Assembly (NCBI GenBank): GCA_002394305.1
Contig: DGTM01000035.1
Location: 12,517 to 60,270, forward strand
From: Prevotellaceae bacterium UBA4336
GTDB taxonomy: Bacteria > Bacteroidota > Bacteroidia > Bacteroidales > Bacteroidaceae
Direction of reading: 5' to 3'
Length of the DNA: 47,754 nt
A model generated the notes under the pieces. It had not been told where the DNA came from. It saw nothing but the letters and a program-made list of their open reading frames with translations, and did no database searches. Of this stretch, positions 44,989 through 47,754 are shown piece after piece. The number at the start of each line of letters is the position of its first letter. Positions within the stretch are counted from its first letter, which is position 1. The translations under genes were made by a program, and so were the position numbers.

Positions 44989-45675
44989 TTATTGCTCCAC
45001 AACCATGCGCAGGACAACAACATCCTGCAGCGGACGGTCGTTTTCGTCTGTCTCCGAAAGCTGTATGTTTTTCACCACATCCATGCCCTCGATGACCTCG
45101 CCGAAGACGGTATACTGTCCGTCGAGGTGAGGTGTGCCGCCGCGCATGTAGTAGTCGTCCACCATCTGCGGCGTGAGCTCGATGCCCTTTTCCTCGAGGG
45201 CTGCACGCACCTTGCGCATGTCGGCAGCTCCCTGCTTCTTGCCATAGACGATGTAGAACTGGCATCCGCTGCTCTCCTGCTCGGGGTTGACGTCGTCCGG
45301 CTCACGGGCCGCAGCCAGGGCTCCGCGCCAATGATAGAGGTAGGGCAGGCAGAACTCTGCCGGGATGGTGTAGCCGTTACCGCCGTCGCCCAGCCGCCTG
45401 CCAGGCTCGGCGCCCCGGCTGTCAGGGTCGCCGCCCTGTATCATGAAGTCCTTGATGCAGCGGTGGAAGAGGGTGCCGTCGTAGAATCCCTCGCGGGCAA
45501 GCTTGAGGAAATTCTTGCTGTGCAGGGGCGTGTCGTCCGAGAGAGCCACGCGGATGTTACCCATGCTCGTCTCGATGCGGACGATGTGGCGCTTCTCCCT
45601 CCTTTTGGCTTCGGCGGAAAGGATGCCAAGGCACAGGAAGGCAATGATGATGAGGAACTGATTGTTATGTTTCAT
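44989..45675 (-). CDS. Cyclophilin-type peptidyl-prolyl isomerase, exported
   Basis: Accelerates cis-trans proline isomerisation during protein folding. The 228-residue product has a signal peptide (about 1-23, ending LSAEA) and the cyclophilin signature FHRCIKDFMIQGGDPDSRGA (about 70-89), later CQFYIVYG and YTVFGEVIEGMDVV. Between the last two segments it carries a 45-residue insertion (RKVRAALEEKGIELTPQMVDDYYMRGG), as in other Bacteroidetes periplasmic cyclophilins. Start 45675 is chosen because it begins the signal peptide; a longer frame starts at 45708. It overlaps the end of the upstream acyltransferase-glycosyltransferase gene by 11 bases, so translation may be coupled. Confidence 0.93.
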   Translation of the reverse strand: MKHNNQFLIIIAFLCLGILSAEAKRREKRHIVRIETSMGNIRVALSDDTPLHSKNFLKLAREGFYDGTLFHRCIKDFMIQGGDPDSRGAEPGRRLGDGGNGYTIPAEFCLPYLYHWRGALAAAREPDDVNPEQESSGCQFYIVYGKKQGAADMRKVRAALEEKGIELTPQMVDDYYMRGGTPHLDGQYTVFGEVIEGMDVVKNIQLSETDENDRPLQDVVVLRMVVEQ

Positions 45676-47725
45676 AGCGTTTGATGATATCCACGACTTC
45701 TTTGCCACACTGGTCTACGTTATAGTATCGTTCTGCCAAGGCACGGCCCCGTCTGCCCATCACCGCAGCCTCGTCGGGATGCGCGGCTATGAAGCGGAGC
45801 TTGTCCTTCCAGCCCTCCACATCGTTCGGTTCGAGCCAAAAGCCGCAACCCTCTGCCTCGATGTCCATCGGCATCTGCGGATTGCGCGTGCAAAGGATGG
45901 GCAACCCCAGGGCAAGAGCCTCGACGACGGTTGTCAGGCCGACCGTGTAGTTGCTCCGTTGGCAGCAGATGCAGACGCAACGGCTCCGGGCCACATACTG
46001 CGCAATCTCGTGCGGGATGGGACGGTCGCCGTAGTGCATCTCGATGTTCTCCGCGGGATGAAGGCTCTCGAAATATGCCTGCCGCCTCCGCTCGGCAAAG
46101 AGCACGAGGGGCAGACCCGTCTCGCGGAAGGCTTGGAGCAGCGTCTCGAAGTCACGAAGCTCCTTGCCGGTAGAGATGAAGGGAGAGGTCGGGAGGGGGC
46201 TGTAGGCTTGGAAGGGTCCGTAATACTCCAGGTCTGCTCCCCAGTGCACCATGCTCATGCGTCGGGGGTCGGCTTTCTCGGAGAGCAGGCTGTCCTGTAT
46301 CAGCTTCTCGGAGAAGAAGATCATGTGGTCCATGCCGCGATAGAAGAGGCGTGCCAGGGCTTCGCGCAAAGGGTTCTTCGCCCTGACGATGGGTTGGTGA
46401 TGCCACACGACGATGGGATGCATGTAGAGCCTCAGGGCCCGGAGCAGGACGATGGGCTCGATGCCCAAGGTGTGCGTGGCGTAGAGGACACCATAAGGCT
46501 GGCGGCAAGAGAGCACTTTCCAAGTGGCGACGAGCATGTCGCGAAAGCGTTTGTAGGTGTGCCTCTGGTGATGCCAGACCACGTCGATGCCGTAGTCCTT
46601 CAGCTGCAAGGCACCATAGAGGAAGTGCGACGGGAACTTTCCCTGCTTCCACTCGCGGATGATGCGCTCGGTGTCTTGGGTATGGTAGAAATAGACCGTA
46701 GATTGCCGGCCCAAGGGGAGGCGGCTCCTTCCGCTCAGCCAAGGCACACGTTCCACGAAGGGGACAGCAAGGAAGCAAAGAGCGAAGGCTAAAGCCGTGA
46801 TGATGAAAAGCTCGGGAATGCTTTTGCGAAAGGGATGTCCGAGCAGGATGCTGGCGTAGGCATAGCTGAGGATTACCGGATAGTGCATCACGAAGAAGAC
46901 CATGCTGTGCTCGCCTATGTAATTGATGACGGGCACCCGGGGCGTCGGCAACGAGAGCAAGATGCCCGAGATGCCCAGCAGCGAAAGGGGCATGATGAGC
47001 AGCACATTCCAGAAGGAGCCGACCCAGACGTTCGTTTTCATTTCGTACTCGCCGTGCAGGTAGATGTTGGCAAAGACGAACCCCACGAAGAGCAGGACGC
47101 TGACGACGAGGGCCTGGTGCTTCGTCATACGGTCGAGAGCATGATGCCACACCTTCCCCAGGTAAAAGAAGAATGTGCCGCAGAAGACGTTGTCGAGGAA
47201 GAACCACAAGGGGTTGCCTTGCCTGAAGAGCCAGTAGCCGACGGCCGGAAAGAGCAGGACTACCCAATGAAGATAGCGGACCCGCTCGATGAAATGCATG
47301 AGGACGTAGGTCGCGAAGAAGGACAAGAGGAACCAAAGCGGACCGTTGCCGAAGGTGAGACCGCTCTCGAGCCAGGTGAATGTCTGTACCTTGCCGATTG
47401 CCTTGGCGATGCCTTCCGGGAAGAGACTCAGCCAGAAGAAGGCCACGACGAAGCCGATGATGCCCCACGAGAGGTATGGCACGAAGAGACGCCGGACGCG
47501 GTCGCGCAGGTAGGGAAGCGTCTTGCCCGTGATGCCTTTGTTGAAGTAGCCGGCCTTGAAGAAGAAGAAACTCATGAAGAAGAACGTCCAAAACATCGTC
47601 TCCCTCCACCAGGGCGTCTGTCGCAACTGCGTCTGGCAGACGGCATGGAGCGTCACCATCCTGAGGATGCAGAGTCCGCAGAGCAGGTCGAAGGCATTGC
47701 TGCGTTTCTTCACGTCATGGTTCAT
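45665..47725 (-). CDS. Fused membrane acyltransferase and glycosyltransferase
   Basis: A 686-residue fusion. The N-terminal part (about 1-325) is a multi-pass acyltransferase-3 type protein (OpgC/NodX-like; KRSNAFDLLCGLCILRMVTLH at the start, about ten hydrophobic helices, GEHSMVFFVMHYPVIL). The C-terminal part (about 340-686) is a GT4-like glycosyltransferase (GT-B) with MSMVHWGADLEYY, FISTGKELRDFETLLQAF, and the donor-site stretch VGLTTVVEALALGLPILCTR. Such proteins decorate surface polysaccharides with acyl groups and sugars. In the Bacteroidetes that I recall these are separate genes, so a single chain is unusual. The junction (about 330-340, SGRSRLPLGRQS) is coded by GC-rich sequence (46706-46728) resembling the palindromic elements. 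The start ATG (47725) is complete within the window. Confidence 0.85.
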   Translation of the reverse strand: MNHDVKKRSNAFDLLCGLCILRMVTLHAVCQTQLRQTPWWRETMFWTFFFMSFFFFKAGYFNKGITGKTLPYLRDRVRRLFVPYLSWGIIGFVVAFFWLSLFPEGIAKAIGKVQTFTWLESGLTFGNGPLWFLLSFFATYVLMHFIERVRYLHWVVLLFPAVGYWLFRQGNPLWFFLDNVFCGTFFFYLGKVWHHALDRMTKHQALVVSVLLFVGFVFANIYLHGEYEMKTNVWVGSFWNVLLIMPLSLLGISGILLSLPTPRVPVINYIGEHSMVFFVMHYPVILSYAYASILLGHPFRKSIPELFIITALAFALCFLAVPFVERVPWLSGRSRLPLGRQSTVYFYHTQDTERIIREWKQGKFPSHFLYGALQLKDYGIDVVWHHQRHTYKRFRDMLVATWKVLSCRQPYGVLYATHTLGIEPIVLLRALRLYMHPIVVWHHQPIVRAKNPLREALARLFYRGMDHMIFFSEKLIQDSLLSEKADPRRMSMVHWGADLEYYGPFQAYSPLPTSPFISTGKELRDFETLLQAFRETGLPLVLFAERRRQAYFESLHPAENIEMHYGDRPIPHEIAQYVARSRCVCICCQRSNYTVGLTTVVEALALGLPILCTRNPQMPMDIEAEGCGFWLEPNDVEGWKDKLRFIAAHPDEAAVMGRRGRALAERYYNVDQCGKEVVDIIKRYET
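46177..46202. repeat. Possible palindromic-element fragment in the glycosyltransferase domain
   Basis: On the minus strand this reads AGCCCCCTCCCGACCTCTCC, close to the arm after purM (GCCTCCCCCGACCCCTCC). It codes SPLPTSPF, similar in flavour to SPNPSPVREG in PyrF. It is short and could be ordinary coding sequence. Confidence 0.35.
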
Positions 47726-47754
47726 AATTCACAATTCGCAGTTATTCGGGCGGC
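47726..47754. other. Window edge upstream of the fusion gene
   Basis: Only 29 bases remain; no promoter box or gene is recognisable. Confidence 0.4.

Overview
The window looks like a chromosomal segment from a GC-rich member of the Bacteroidales, most probably a Prevotellaceae-type gut or oral anaerobe. The grounds are Bacteroidetes promoter elements (TAnnTTTG, with a TTTG box 20 bases upstream where seen), the fused lpxC-fabZ gene, the purM-prfA-pyrF and lpxD-lpxC/fabZ-lpxA-miaA gene orders, PCMD and DUF6377-type proteins, and secreted proteins ending in a 'LAGQ...GiYi.GKK' sorting tail. No rRNA, tRNA, CRISPR array or intact insertion sequence was recognised. Genus and species are inference.

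Layout. Bases 1-620 hold a 22-bp tandem repeat, a strong hairpin terminator and an Hsp20 gene (minus strand). Bases 950-12570 are a mostly housekeeping plus-strand block: purM, three very small membrane proteins, a DUF2442 protein, prfA, pyrF, the lipid A genes lpxD, lpxC/fabZ and lpxA, a pRiA4b ORF-3-type acidic protein, miaA and a class A penicillin-binding protein. Bases 12600-14200 are an AT-richer patch with a DUF1016 (YhcG-type) PD-(D/E)XK nuclease. A GH92 alpha-mannosidase (plus) then meets an LptD-type outer-membrane protein (minus) end to end, followed by an HD-domain hydrolase.

Bases 20269-39086 (minus strand) are a probable eight-gene secreted sulfatase locus. It encodes five sulfatases, all with a serine at the formylglycine position. 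Two are large multidomain proteins: one fused to a duplicated right-handed beta-helix domain, one to LamG and ricin-like modules. With them are a 1,847-residue GLUG/CBM-like protein, a 709-residue lectin-like protein and a 53-residue peptide. Four of the large proteins share a C-terminal tail resembling type IX secretion sorting domains, and three share a ricin-like module. I infer a cell-surface machine for a sulfated glycan that lacks a SusC/SusD pair in this window. A membrane-bound TPR/helix-turn-helix regulator (39302-40978) lies directly upstream on the same strand. Bases 41100-47754 hold a DUF1846 protein, a beta-barrel protein with a PCMD surface lipoprotein, a cyclophilin, and an acyltransferase-glycosyltransferase fusion.

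The most unusual signal is a family of palindromic elements of about 110-115 bp (two GC-rich inverted arms of 33-37 bp around a 41-43 bp loop). They sit in frame inside otherwise conserved proteins (PurM, the pRiA4b-like protein, GH92), with a single arm inside PyrF and half-elements directly after the stop codons of purM and a sulfatase. They behave like the in-frame palindromic elements of Rickettsia and I do not know of a description of this family. A second dispersed family, 22-bp tandem repeats, occurs at 1-110 and 33102-33211.
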